Shown here piece by piece: positions 6,999-14,780 of a stretch of DNA of 19,719 nt. This stretch comes from an uncultured Sphingobium sp. (lineage in GTDB: Bacteria; Pseudomonadota; Alphaproteobacteria; Sphingomonadales; Sphingomonadaceae). Each line of letters opens with the position of its first letter. Within the stretch, counting starts at the first letter, position 1. A program made the position numbers and the translations under genes. The stretch covers positions 1 to 19,719 of the forward strand of contig CAMLFF010000021.1 in the NCBI GenBank assembly GCA_946479185.1. Reading direction: 5' to 3'. Below the pieces are notes generated by a model. That model was not told where the DNA came from, did not search any database, and saw only the letters and a program-made list of their open reading frames with translations.

Positions 6999-8195
6999 AT
7001 GGAACTAACATCGCCGGTTGATGGGTTGGCGCACCTCGCCACCCACGCCCCTCGATTGAAACCGGCGGGCCTCATCGGCGCGGTGGTCATCGGCATTGTC
7101 GGTGCTCTGATTATCTTCATCACGCCGGGCTTCCTGGCGATTATTGCTGCCCATGCGGCGCTGGATGATACCCAGCTGGGCTACATCGCCGCATGGGACA
7201 TCAATGCGATGGCGGTGGCCATCAGTGTCAGCGCCTTCCTTTTGACGCGATGCAATTGGCGTGTGGCCGTGGGCGTTGGCCTTGGCCTTATCGTGCTCGG
7301 CAATATCGGCACGGGGCTGGCGTCCAGTTACGCGGGCATCGCAGCGGCGCGCGTGGTGGCGGGCATAGGCGAGGGCATTGCGATCGGCTTCTCGTTCGCC
7401 GCGCTGGGCCGGGCGCGCAATCCCGATCGCGCTTTTGCAATCTATCTGGTGGCGGGGGCGCTGTTCAGCACCTTATTGCTGTTCACCATTCCCACTTTGA
7501 TCGAGAGTGTCGGCCCGCGCGATCTCTTCTTCCTGAATGCAGGGCTGACGGTCATTGCGGGCATCAGCCTGTGGGGGTTCCCAGACGGCAGCAAATCGGA
7601 AGACGATCTTTTCTCGATCGGCGTGCGGATCAACCGGGCGCTCGCCTTCTACTGCCTGCTCGCCGTGTTCCTATACTTCTTCGCCACCGGCGCGATGTGG
7701 AGCTATATCGAGCGGATCGGCATGACGAGCGGACTCAGCCCGGATGTGATTGCCAATGGCCTGTCGCTTGGCACATTGGCTGGCGTGCTGGGCGCCGGGT
7801 GCGCCGGGTTGGTGCCCATGCGCTGGGGCCGGTCCTGGCCTTTGCTCGCCAGCGGCGTGATCTCCGTTGTGAGTTTCCAGCTCCTGCTCGGCACCGTGCC
7901 TGCCATCGGCTTTGTGGCAGCGGCGGTGATGCTGCTGTTCGGCTGGAACTTCGCACAGCCACTCCTTTCGGGCATTTGCTCGGAGGCGGACCGCTGCGGC
8001 CGCGTCGTCTGTGCAATGGGGGCGATCCAGACCTTCGGCACCGGGCTTGGCCCCGCTGCGGCCGGTGCAACCTTGCGCGGCGGCGATTTCAGCCTGGCGA
8101 TCTGGTCGAGCTGCGGGATTTTGATGCTCAGCCTTGGCGTCATCATTTTCGCCATCCACCGCACCGGGCCGCCCGCCGCAACAGCGCGATGCTGA
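6999..8195 (+). CDS. MFS transporter
   Basis: 398 residues made almost entirely of hydrophobic helices, about 12 by inspection (for example around 24-50, 64-82, 88-108 and 140-165). The loop between helices 2 and 3 lacks the full G-x-x-x-D-R-x-G-R-R/K motif; the equivalent segment is LTRCNWRVAVGVGLG. RVVAGIGEGIAIGFSFAALGR resembles the helix 4/5 conserved region of the major facilitator superfamily. The cytoplasmic loop between the two halves is short (about residues 190-212). An AGGAG lies 10 nt upstream of the start. As second gene after the transaminase it probably imports the amine or a related substrate, or exports an intermediate. Direction and substrate are unknown. Confidence 0.82.
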   Translation: MELTSPVDGLAHLATHAPRLKPAGLIGAVVIGIVGALIIFITPGFLAIIAAHAALDDTQLGYIAAWDINAMAVAISVSAFLLTRCNWRVAVGVGLGLIVLGNIGTGLASSYAGIAAARVVAGIGEGIAIGFSFAALGRARNPDRAFAIYLVAGALFSTLLLFTIPTLIESVGPRDLFFLNAGLTVIAGISLWGFPDGSKSEDDLFSIGVRINRALAFYCLLAVFLYFFATGAMWSYIERIGMTSGLSPDVIANGLSLGTLAGVLGAGCAGLVPMRWGRSWPLLASGVISVVSFQLLLGTVPAIGFVAAAVMLLFGWNFAQPLLSGICSEADRCGRVVCAMGAIQTFGTGLGPAAAGATLRGGDFSLAIWSSCGILMLSLGVIIFAIHRTGPPAATARC

Positions 8196-8231
8196 GGGCC
8201 TGACAGCTTCAGCCAATACCCGACAAACAAA

Positions 8232-8268
8232 AATCAGCGCAGCATCCGGATGGGAGGCTGCGCTGATT
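8232..8268. terminator. Bidirectional hairpin terminator
   Basis: A perfect 12-bp stem (AATCAGCGCAGC at 8232-8243 pairing with 8257-8268) with a 13-nt loop. It is flanked by A-rich ACAAACAAAA on the left and TTGTCTTT on the right. It lies between the convergent MFS and SDR genes and can end transcription from both sides. Confidence 0.85.
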
Positions 8269-8322
8269 GTCTTTGATCTGCTGGCGGGGAGGAGGATCCC
8301 TCAACCCCGCCTGAAGTCGGTT

Positions 8323-9126
8323 TTACAGGAACACGGCCCGCGACAACCCGCCATCGACCGCGATGGATTCGCCCGTAATCCCGCTACCGGCCTGTGACGC
8401 CAGCATCACGATCGGGTCTGCCACTTCGGAGGGCTCCAGCATCCGGCGCAGCGCCGCGGGCGCTCCGGCCTCGCGCTCGACAATCGCCTCGAAGGTGGTG
8501 CCTTCATCAGCCGCCATCTGCGCGAACCATTCCTCGATATGTTCGGTGCGTGTCACGCCGGGGTGGATGATGTTCACGGTGATGCCATCGCGGCCCACTT
8601 CGTCCGAGAGCGTCTTGGTGAAATGCACCAGCGCCGTGTTGCGCATCCCGCTCAAGGCTTCGGTGCAGCGTGCGGTCAGCCCGCCCACATTCACGATCCG
8701 GCCCCAGCCTGCCTTGCGCATGTGCGGCACACAGGCTTTGCTGGTGCGGAAATAGCCGAACAATTTGGTGTTGAGATCGAGCATCAGCGCGTCCTCATCG
8801 GCATCCTCGATCGCGTTGCGCACCAGCCCGCCCGGGGCAGCGGCGCAATTGACGAGAATATGCACGCCGCCGAACAGCTCGACCGTGCGGTCCACGAGCG
8901 CCTGCACGGATGCCATGCTGGTCGTGTCCACCGCAACCGGCACCACCACGCCGCCGGTAGCGTCCACGATCTCCTTCGCAGCAGCCTCCAGCTTCGACAT
9001 CGTACGCGCGGCGATCACCACCTTCACGCCCTCAAGCGCCAACTTGCGCGCCGTTTCCTTGCCGATGCCGACGCCGCCGCCAGTGACGATGGCGATTTTG
9101 TCCTTCAAGCCCAGTTCGATGCTCAT
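8323..9126 (-). CDS. SDR-family oxidoreductase with non-canonical active site (paralogue 1)
   Basis: 267 residues, Rossmann fold. The cofactor motif TGGGVGIG is at 15-22, NCAAA at 93-97 and TVNIIHPG at 183-190; the C-terminal GESIAVDGGLSR is typical of classical SDRs. The catalytic positions are not. Where NxSS is usual the protein has NVGG (146-149), and the YxxxK motif reads S159-G-M-R-N163, so Ser, Tyr and Lys are all replaced. A lysine at 121 in LNTKLFGYFR is shared with the second SDR here (16349-17125). It is presumably an NAD(P)-binding oxidoreductase or a repurposed fold member. GGAG lies 6 nt before the ATG. It is the second gene of an operon behind the hydratase (12-bp gap) and ends at a strong terminator. 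Confidence 0.88.
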   Translation of the reverse strand: MSIELGLKDKIAIVTGGGVGIGKETARKLALEGVKVVIAARTMSKLEAAAKEIVDATGGVVVPVAVDTTSMASVQALVDRTVELFGGVHILVNCAAAPGGLVRNAIEDADEDALMLDLNTKLFGYFRTSKACVPHMRKAGWGRIVNVGGLTARCTEALSGMRNTALVHFTKTLSDEVGRDGITVNIIHPGVTRTEHIEEWFAQMAADEGTTFEAIVEREAGAPAALRRMLEPSEVADPIVMLASQAGSGITGESIAVDGGLSRAVFL

Positions 9127-9138
9127 CTCAGTCTCCGT

Positions 9139-9906
9139 TCACGATTCTGATGTAAATTCGACAGTCGCGCTACCCAGTCCCGCTAGGTCGGCGCGAACTC
9201 GGTCTCCGACGGCGACGGGCTTCACGCCCGTGCATGTGCCGCTGCTCACCCATTGTCCCGTTTGCAGCGGCATATCATTGTCCGCCAGCCAGTTTGCGAG
9301 CCAGGTTATCGCCCGCAGGGGATCGCCCATCACGGCAGCCGTCGTGCCGTCGCGGCGGTCATCGCCGGGGCCGTTGAGCGTCATCACCATGTCAGCGAAT
9401 TGCGCGTCCCAGCCATCGGCAATCTTGTCGCCGATCACGAGCCGGTCGGCCATGCAATTGTCTGCGATCAGCAGGCCAAGCGACAGATCGTCCGGCGCAA
9501 AGCGCGATGTCACCAGTTCGATGCCGACATGCACAGCGTCGATTGCGGCCGCAACCTGGTCAGTCGTGAAAGGGGCCTCGCTCGCTGGCAGCGCAGCGCC
9601 AAAGCGCACGACCAGTTCCGCCTCGACATAATGATCGCCTGCGCTGATGGGCGCGGCGGCTGGCGAAATGAGGATATCAGCCTGTTTGAGCCGACCCGCT
9701 GCGGGCGCATCGGCACGCATTGCAACGCGCGGCGCGTCGCCCGTCAGGCCGATCTTCCAGCCAGCGATTGGCTGAGCATCATCTGCAAATATCGAGGCCT
9801 GAATGGCATAGGCTTGGGTCAGATCGATCATAGCGTCGGCGGGCGCGCAGCGCGTACCGCTCAAGCGCGCACCCCTGATTGCCGACACAAGCGTCATTGC
9901 TTCCAC
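9139..9906 (-). CDS. 2-oxopent-4-enoate hydratase / 4-oxalocrotonate decarboxylase-like protein (FAH superfamily)
   Basis: With a GTG start at 9906 the product has 255 residues, the usual length for MhpD/DmpE/DmpH enzymes. The GTG is chosen because AAGGG lies about 8 nt upstream; the alternative ATG at 9897 has a poorer site. Motifs: AYAIQ, GWKIGLTGDAPR (49-60), the metal-binding EAE pair (Glu95, Glu97) in HYVEAELVVRFG, Glu130 in VGIELVTSRF, DNCMADRLVIG (149-159) and a C-terminal SSGTCTGVKPVAVGD. The spacing of the three glutamates fits the Mg/Mn site of MhpD-type hydratases. These enzymes hydrate 2-hydroxypenta-2,4-dienoate or decarboxylate 4-oxalocrotonate in meta-cleavage pathways. The downstream aldolase and acetaldehyde dehydrogenase are not nearby. 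First gene of an operon with the SDR, divergent from the ALDH operon. Confidence 0.87.
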   Translation of the reverse strand: MEAMTLVSAIRGARLSGTRCAPADAMIDLTQAYAIQASIFADDAQPIAGWKIGLTGDAPRVAMRADAPAAGRLKQADILISPAAAPISAGDHYVEAELVVRFGAALPASEAPFTTDQVAAAIDAVHVGIELVTSRFAPDDLSLGLLIADNCMADRLVIGDKIADGWDAQFADMVMTLNGPGDDRRDGTTAAVMGDPLRAITWLANWLADNDMPLQTGQWVSSGTCTGVKPVAVGDRVRADLAGLGSATVEFTSES

Positions 9907-9951
9907 AATCTCATCCCTTGACCATCCACGCTCAACATCGTCATGCCGCGA

Positions 9952-9968
9952 TTGTCTCGTAAACGCAA
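9952..9968. promoter_or_regulatory. Putative operator, dyad TTGT-N9-GCAA (site 4)
   Basis: A 17-nt element with the same arm spacing as sites 1-3, in the 165-bp region between the divergent hydratase and aldehyde dehydrogenase genes. A separate CTATTGTT half-site, identical to the left half of sites 1 and 3, lies at 9989-9996. TTGACT at 9975-9980 could be a -35 box for the rightward operon, but I see no convincing -10 at proper spacing. Confidence 0.4.
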
Positions 9969-10071
9969 CATAGATTGACTTAAACTTTCTATTGTTCGAA
10001 ATATGAAGCTGAGTTAGGAGTGACTCATGACGCCGCCCTTGCCTCTGGGCGGGCGTAAGGAGATGATGACC

Positions 10072-11574
10072 ATGGCCCTTGATGTTTACGCCACCGCACA
10101 GAAGATCGGATCGGATCTGGCGGTATCGCCGCGTGGGCTGATCATTGATGGTAAGCAGGTCGCCGCCGTTTCGGGCCTCACCTTTGCGACGATCAACCCG
10201 GCGACGGGGGAGGAGATTGCGCAGGTCGCTCAGGGCGGTGTGGAAGACATCGCTCTGGCCGTGAGCGCCGCGCGCCGTGCATTCGACAATCCTGCGTGGC
10301 GCCGCATGAGCGCCATCGATCGCCAGAATCTGCTGCTCAAGCTGGCGGACCTCATCGAGAAGAATGCCGATGAGCTGGCCGTGCTTGAGTGCATGGACAA
10401 CGGCAAGCCTGCCAGCATGACGCGCTGGGTCGAGGTGGAGGGCGCCATCCGCACCTTCCGCTATTTCGCTGGCTGGCCAACCAAGTTCGGTGGCGAGACA
10501 TTGCCGGTATCGCCCCGCAGCGGCGCTCAAATCCTCAATTACACCACGCGCGAGCCCGTGGGCGTCGCCGGACTGATCGTACCCTGGAATTACCCGCTGT
10601 CGATGGCGGCCTGGAAGGTCGCGCCCGCGCTCGCTGCCGGTTGCGCCGTCATTCTCAAGCCCGCCGAGCAAACGCCGCTGACCGCGCTGCGGCTGGGCGA
10701 GTTGGCGCTTGAAGCTGGTTTCCCTGCCGGTGTGCTCAACGTCGTGCCGGGCTTCGGCGATGCGGGCGCAGCGCTTGTCGATCATCCCGATGTGGACAAG
10801 GTGGCGTTCACCGGCTCGACGGAAGTCGGCAAGCTCATCGTGCGCGGCTCGACCGTCAATCTCAAGAAGGTCAGCCTGGAGCTGGGCGGCAAGTCACCGC
10901 AGATCGTTCTGCCCGATGCCGATCTTGAGGCTGCAAGCGCTGCAATCGCCGCCGGTATCTTCTTCAATCAAGGGCAGACCTGCACGGCTGGCTCGCGCCT
11001 TTACGCCCATGCATCGATCCATGATCGCCTGCTTGAGATGGTCGCCGCTCATGCCGCAGCGCTCAAAATCGGCAACGGCTTGGATGCGCAGACGACCTTT
11101 GGCCCGCTTGTGTCGCAGGAGCAGTGGGATCGCGTGAGCAGCTATGTCGAGATCGGCAAGGCAGAAGGCGCGCAAGTCGTGACCGGCGGTAAGCGCCCGG
11201 TTGCGCAGGATAAGGGCTTCTTCTTCGAGCCGACCATTCTGACTGGCGCCACATCATCCATGCGCGTTGTGCGTGAGGAGATTTTCGGCCCCGTGCTCAG
11301 CGCCTTGTCATGGACCGATCCAGAGGATCTCGTCCGCCAGGCCAATGACAGCGATTTCGGCCTGTCGGCGGGCATCTGGACCAATGACATCAAGCAAGCG
11401 CACCGTCTCGCCGGCGCCGTGCGCGCCGGCACCGTGTGGGTCAACTGCTTCAATCTCGTCGATAATTCTACGCCTTTTGGCGGCTTCAAGCAGTCCGGCT
11501 GGGGCCGCGAGCACGGTCGGCAGGCGATGGAGCTTTATAGCGAGATCAAGAGCGTCTGGATCAATCTGAGCTGA
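10072..11574 (+). CDS. NAD(P)-dependent aldehyde dehydrogenase
   Basis: 500 residues from the ATG at 10072. AAGGAG at 10057-10062 gives a 9-nt spacing to it, while the in-frame ATGs at 10027 and 10063 have poor or zero spacing. Classical ALDH landmarks are all present: PWNYPLSMAAWKVAPALAAGC with the general-access lysine in ILKPAEQTP, FTGSTEVGK, LELGGKSPQ with catalytic Glu270, NQGQTCTAGSR with nucleophile Cys304 (34 residues later, as in class 1/2 enzymes), EEIFGPV and a C-terminal NCFNLVDNSTPFGGFKQSGWGRE. It resembles the betaine-aldehyde and aromatic/aliphatic aldehyde group. It opens an eight-gene operon. A plausible role is oxidation of the aldehyde made by the transaminase or the ThDP enzyme. 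The exact substrate is unknown. Confidence 0.93.
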   Translation: MALDVYATAQKIGSDLAVSPRGLIIDGKQVAAVSGLTFATINPATGEEIAQVAQGGVEDIALAVSAARRAFDNPAWRRMSAIDRQNLLLKLADLIEKNADELAVLECMDNGKPASMTRWVEVEGAIRTFRYFAGWPTKFGGETLPVSPRSGAQILNYTTREPVGVAGLIVPWNYPLSMAAWKVAPALAAGCAVILKPAEQTPLTALRLGELALEAGFPAGVLNVVPGFGDAGAALVDHPDVDKVAFTGSTEVGKLIVRGSTVNLKKVSLELGGKSPQIVLPDADLEAASAAIAAGIFFNQGQTCTAGSRLYAHASIHDRLLEMVAAHAAALKIGNGLDAQTTFGPLVSQEQWDRVSSYVEIGKAEGAQVVTGGKRPVAQDKGFFFEPTILTGATSSMRVVREEIFGPVLSALSWTDPEDLVRQANDSDFGLSAGIWTNDIKQAHRLAGAVRAGTVWVNCFNLVDNSTPFGGFKQSGWGREHGRQAMELYSEIKSVWINLS

Positions 11575-11637
11575 TTGGCGGTGTGAGAGCATCGGGCCAG
11601 AACATGGCGCGAGAACATAATGAAGGATGAGATGGAA

Positions 11638-12672
11638 ATGACCAACGAACGCACGCTTCTCGTCGCGACAGATGGCCAGGCAGTGATGCGCAGTCATGAT
11701 GATGGCAAGAGCTGGTATCGCATCAACACTGGGCAAGACCTGGAGTTTGACGACCGAGTGCGCTGCCTGCTGATCGACCCTGCCGATCCACGCGCCATTT
11801 TCGCGGGTGCCGAGCGCGGCCTGTTCCGCAGCGCGGACAGCGGATCGCGCTGGGATCGGGTTGATTGCGCGCTCAATGATTATGCCGTGTGGAAGCTGGT
11901 GGCGAGCGAGAGCGACCCCAAAGTGATCTATGCCGGCACGGGTTCGCCAACGCGCTCGATCCTGTTCCGCTCGCGTGACGGTGGCAAGAGCTGGGAGCGC
12001 ACGCCGCTCGAAATGCCCGAGCGCTGCGCGGGTGTCAGCCGTCCTCGCATGCTGGCCATCGCGGTCGACCCGGACGATGCCAATGATGTCATGGTCGGCG
12101 TGGAGGAGGGCGGCTATTTCCGCTCGCGCGATGGCGGCGATAATTGGCAGCGCCTCGATACCGAGTGGGAGGATCATCCGGGCAATTCGGATGTGCATGA
12201 TATCGTGATCTTGCCCGGCGACCCCAAAGTCATTCTGGTGCTCACGGTTGTGTCGCTGTTCCGCTCGACCGATGACGGCAAGAGCTGGACCTATATGAAT
12301 GCGCGCGACACCTGGGGCCTGCGCTATTCGCGCAAGATTGAGCGCAAGCCCGGCAGCGACCGCGAACTGTTTCTGGGCATCGGCGATGGCACGCCGGGCA
12401 CCAAGGCCGCCATATTTGCATCAAGCGATGCTGGCGCGACCTGGACGCCAATGCAGCTCGATACGCCCGCCAATAGCTGCCTTTGGGCCTTCGGCACCAA
12501 CGCGGCGAACCCTGATTTCATGCTGGCCGGCACCAAGTTCGGCAATCTTTACCGCAGTAAAGATGGCGGCCATCACTGGAGCAAGGAGTGGCGCGAGTTC
12601 AACGAGATCACGGATGTGGTCTGGGTGAACGCGATCCCGCAGGATATGGAGTTGCCGCATGTCACAGGCTAA
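11638..12672 (+). CDS. Seven-bladed Asp-box (BNR) beta-propeller protein, cytoplasmic
   Basis: 344 residues from the ATG at 11638 (AAGGA 10 nt upstream); in-frame ATGs at 11620 and 11632 are alternatives. It holds seven Asp-boxes of the form S-x-D-x-G-x-x-W, beginning at residues 19, 65, 112, 163, 210, 262 and 307. They are spaced 45-52 residues apart, one per blade, so the whole chain is a single propeller. Such repeats occur in sialidases, sortilin/Vps10 and photosystem II assembly factor YCF48-like proteins. The sialidase RIP motif and catalytic Tyr/Glu set are not seen. There is no signal peptide or membrane segment, so it should be cytoplasmic. It overlaps the start of the VOC gene by 14 bp. 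Role unknown: a scaffold, a ligand-binding protein or a lyase/hydrolase with a propeller fold are all possible. Confidence 0.82.
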   Translation: MTNERTLLVATDGQAVMRSHDDGKSWYRINTGQDLEFDDRVRCLLIDPADPRAIFAGAERGLFRSADSGSRWDRVDCALNDYAVWKLVASESDPKVIYAGTGSPTRSILFRSRDGGKSWERTPLEMPERCAGVSRPRMLAIAVDPDDANDVMVGVEEGGYFRSRDGGDNWQRLDTEWEDHPGNSDVHDIVILPGDPKVILVLTVVSLFRSTDDGKSWTYMNARDTWGLRYSRKIERKPGSDRELFLGIGDGTPGTKAAIFASSDAGATWTPMQLDTPANSCLWAFGTNAANPDFMLAGTKFGNLYRSKDGGHHWSKEWREFNEITDVVWVNAIPQDMELPHVTG

Positions 12673-13165
12673 TCTGTCGCCCGTCCGCGTTGCTGCGATT
12701 GCGCATATCGTCCTGTTCGTCAAAGATCCCGAGGCATCGGCGCAATGGTATTGCGAGATACTCAACATGTCGATCAGCGCCCGCGCAGGCGATGGACCCT
12801 ATAAGGGCGGCGTGTTCTTGAGCTTTGGCGTGCACGATCACGACATCGCGCTGTTCCCGAACGAAACACCGGACGAGAAGGGCCGCGAGTTCGAGCATAT
12901 CGGCCTGCGGCTGGCGACGGACAGTGCGGATGATTTGCGCCGGATTTACGCCTTCTTCCTCGATAAGGGCGTGAAGATTGCCGAGGTGCTGGATCATGGC
13001 GTTTCCACCGGCATCTATTTCTATGATCCCGATGGCCACATGCTGGAGGTTTTCCATCAGCGCATAACGCCGGAAGGCGGTGCGGCCATCGCTGAATTGC
13101 GCAGCAATGAGGGGCAGGCCGATCCCGTCCAGCTTGAGCCACTCCGCAACCCATCCAAAAATTGA
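12659..13165 (+). CDS. VOC-superfamily protein, probable single-domain extradiol-type dioxygenase
   Basis: 168 residues forming one pair of beta-alpha-beta-beta-beta modules. Candidate metal ligands are His16 (IAHIVLF), His80 (EFEHIGLRL) and Glu130 (GHMLEVF), the 2-His-1-carboxylate pattern of type I extradiol dioxygenases. The BphC second-shell residues also have counterparts: His61 in HDIALF for BphC His195, and Tyr120, ten residues before the glutamate, for BphC Tyr250. This favours Fe(II) ring cleavage of a catechol-like substrate over glyoxalase I or fosfomycin-resistance activity. Usual type I enzymes are two-domain and about 290-310 residues; single-domain forms such as the small BphC enzymes of Rhodococcus exist. 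GGAG lies 7 nt upstream, inside the propeller gene, whose end it overlaps by 14 bp, so the two are probably translationally coupled. Confidence 0.8.
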   Translation: MSQANLSPVRVAAIAHIVLFVKDPEASAQWYCEILNMSISARAGDGPYKGGVFLSFGVHDHDIALFPNETPDEKGREFEHIGLRLATDSADDLRRIYAFFLDKGVKIAEVLDHGVSTGIYFYDPDGHMLEVFHQRITPEGGAAIAELRSNEGQADPVQLEPLRNPSKN

Positions 13166-13219
13166 TGCTGGCCGCGCGATGAGTCCGCGCGCTCTGCATG
13201 TTGAGAAAGGAAAAATATA

Positions 13220-13825
13220 ATGAGCAATCCCAAAGGCCTTGAAGCGTTCAAAATCCGCAAATGGTTCAGCCAGGTCGAGGAAATTTGCAGTGGTGAAACA
13301 GGCGCCGCAGCCGATGGCGAGCCGGTGTTCAAATATATGATCGCTGCGTGCGTGCAGAACCCATATGCTGGTGAATATGTCGAGGATCTGAGCGCCTGGA
13401 TCGAAGCATCCCCTGCGATCGGCATCGAGATTGGCCGTCGCCTGAATGCGCTGTCCGGTGGCCGCGCGGTTGAAAGCTATGGCAAGGCCATCCTTGTTGG
13501 CATCGATGGCGAATATGAGCATGGCAATGCGCTGCTCACCAATCCCGCGGCGAACCCGGTGCGTGATGCCGTTGGCGGTGGCAAGTCCTGGGTGCCGTCC
13601 ACAGGCAAGCGCGGCGTGCCGGGCACCATCCTGGACATTCCGCTCGCCCATAAGGATGCGCTCTATGTGCGCTCCCACTATGACACGATGAGCGTCTCGT
13701 TCGACGATGCGCCTAATCGCGATGAAGTGATCGTCTGCTGGGCATTCGCCACCCGTGGTCGCCTCAATGCGCGGCTTGGTGGCCTTGAAGCCTCGCAGGT
13801 GCGCGGCGAAGACGGTTTGGTCTGA
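13220..13825 (+). CDS. DUF1185 / amino acid synthesis family protein (PF06684-like)
   Basis: 201 residues, no signal peptide. The sequence, with IRKWFSQVEEICSGETG near the N-terminus, the centre NALSGGRAVESYGKAILVGIDGEYEHGNALL (given here only as landmarks around residues 76-106) and GGGKSWVPSTGKRG around 119-132, fits the DUF1185 family. Structures of that family show a chorismate-mutase-like trimeric fold, and a role in amino acid metabolism was suggested but not shown. AAAGGA about 9 nt upstream supports the start. The alpha/beta hydrolase starts 2 nt after its stop, so the pair is likely co-translated. The VOC gene ends 54 bp upstream; the gap holds a 6-bp GC hairpin (13173-13191). Its place in a catabolic operon suggests it acts on a pathway intermediate, perhaps as an isomerase, hydrolase or tautomerase. 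That is conjecture. Confidence 0.78.
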   Translation: MSNPKGLEAFKIRKWFSQVEEICSGETGAAADGEPVFKYMIAACVQNPYAGEYVEDLSAWIEASPAIGIEIGRRLNALSGGRAVESYGKAILVGIDGEYEHGNALLTNPAANPVRDAVGGGKSWVPSTGKRGVPGTILDIPLAHKDALYVRSHYDTMSVSFDDAPNRDEVIVCWAFATRGRLNARLGGLEASQVRGEDGLV

Positions 13826-13827
13826 TC

Positions 13828-14754
13828 ATGGTCAGCCAGCCGGTGCCATCCTATTCGAGCCATCCTCCTCTTCCGGTGCCCAAGGCGCCGGGGGAGCGGG
13901 AAGGCTTCATCCAGACCCGCGACGGCTTGAGTCTGCGCGTGCGGGAATGGGGTGATCCGGCTGGCGATCCGCTTGTTCTGCTGCACGGCTTGCGGGGCTA
14001 TTCCGGCACCTGGCGCGGCCTTGCCGCTGCGCTGGGCAGCAGCCGTCGCCTGATCGCTATCGATCAGCGCGGGCGGGGCGAAAGCGATTGGGACCCGGCC
14101 AGCAATTATTACACGGATTTCTATCTGAGCGATCTCGAAGTGCTGGTTGAGCGGCTTGGCCTCGCGCGCTTCACATTGCTTGGCCACTCGATGGGCGGAA
14201 CCACCGCTTATGTCTACGCAGCACGCAATCCTGAGCGGCTCGATGCACTGATCATCGAGGATATTGCGCCGGGTGCATCGATCAGCGGTGCCGGGGCCGA
14301 GCGCATCAAGGCGGAAATGAAGGCGCTGCCGAGCGATTTTGCGGATTGGAGCGCAGCGCGCGCTTATTGGCACGCGGCCCGGCCAACCGTCGGCGCGGAA
14401 GCGATCGAGCAGCGCGTGGCCGAGAGCCTGCGGGATGGTACCAATGGGCGGGTTGAGTGGCGCTATGATGCTGCGGGCATCAGCCGCACACGCATGGACC
14501 CCGATCCTGCGCGCGTGGTGGACCTGTGGCCGGTCGTCGACGCAATCCGCGTGCCCGCCTTTGTGATCCGCGGCGGTCGCTCCGATTTCTGCAAACTGGA
14601 GGCTGTAGAGGAGATGGAGCGGCGCAACCCGCGCTTCACCCATGCCACCGTGCCTGCGGCCAGCCATTATGTGCATGATGATGCACCCGATATTTTTCAT
14701 GGCCTTGTCGCTGGGTTTCTCGCGGGCGTTCGCTCCGCAACGATCCCGGCATGA
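13828..14754 (+). CDS. Alpha/beta-fold hydrolase
   Basis: 308 residues, cytoplasmic. The oxyanion-hole segment is HGLRGYSGTW (53-62), the nucleophile elbow GHSMGG has Ser121, the acid is Asp253 in RGGRSDF, and the catalytic base His280 is in SHYVHDDAPDIF. A cap domain occupies about 145-235. The fold and size match meta-cleavage-product C-C hydrolases (BphD/HsaD/MhpC), esterases and amidases. The elbow is GHSMGG rather than the GNSxGG common in C-C hydrolases, so ester or lactone hydrolysis is equally possible. It starts 2 nt after the DUF1185 stop, without a clear ribosome site, and overlaps by 4 nt an ATGA where the next frame can begin. With a VOC ring-cleaving enzyme and a hydratase nearby, a C-C hydrolase would complete a meta-pathway segment. 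Confidence 0.87.
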   Translation: MVSQPVPSYSSHPPLPVPKAPGEREGFIQTRDGLSLRVREWGDPAGDPLVLLHGLRGYSGTWRGLAAALGSSRRLIAIDQRGRGESDWDPASNYYTDFYLSDLEVLVERLGLARFTLLGHSMGGTTAYVYAARNPERLDALIIEDIAPGASISGAGAERIKAEMKALPSDFADWSAARAYWHAARPTVGAEAIEQRVAESLRDGTNGRVEWRYDAAGISRTRMDPDPARVVDLWPVVDAIRVPAFVIRGGRSDFCKLEAVEEMERRNPRFTHATVPAASHYVHDDAPDIFHGLVAGFLAGVRSATIPA

Positions 14755-14780
14755 CGAAGCCGAGCGAAGGACGAGCCGCA

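Noticed and set aside
9907..10785. Open frame continuing upstream of the hydratase start, through the intergenic region and antisense to the aldehyde dehydrogenase
   Set aside because: The added residues have no hydratase similarity, run opposite a clear ALDH gene and cover the shared regulatory region; the family length is reached from the GTG at 9906.
13173..13191. GC hairpin (6-bp stem) between the VOC and DUF1185 genes as a terminator
   Set aside because: No T-tract follows and the operon plainly continues; at most an mRNA processing or stability element.
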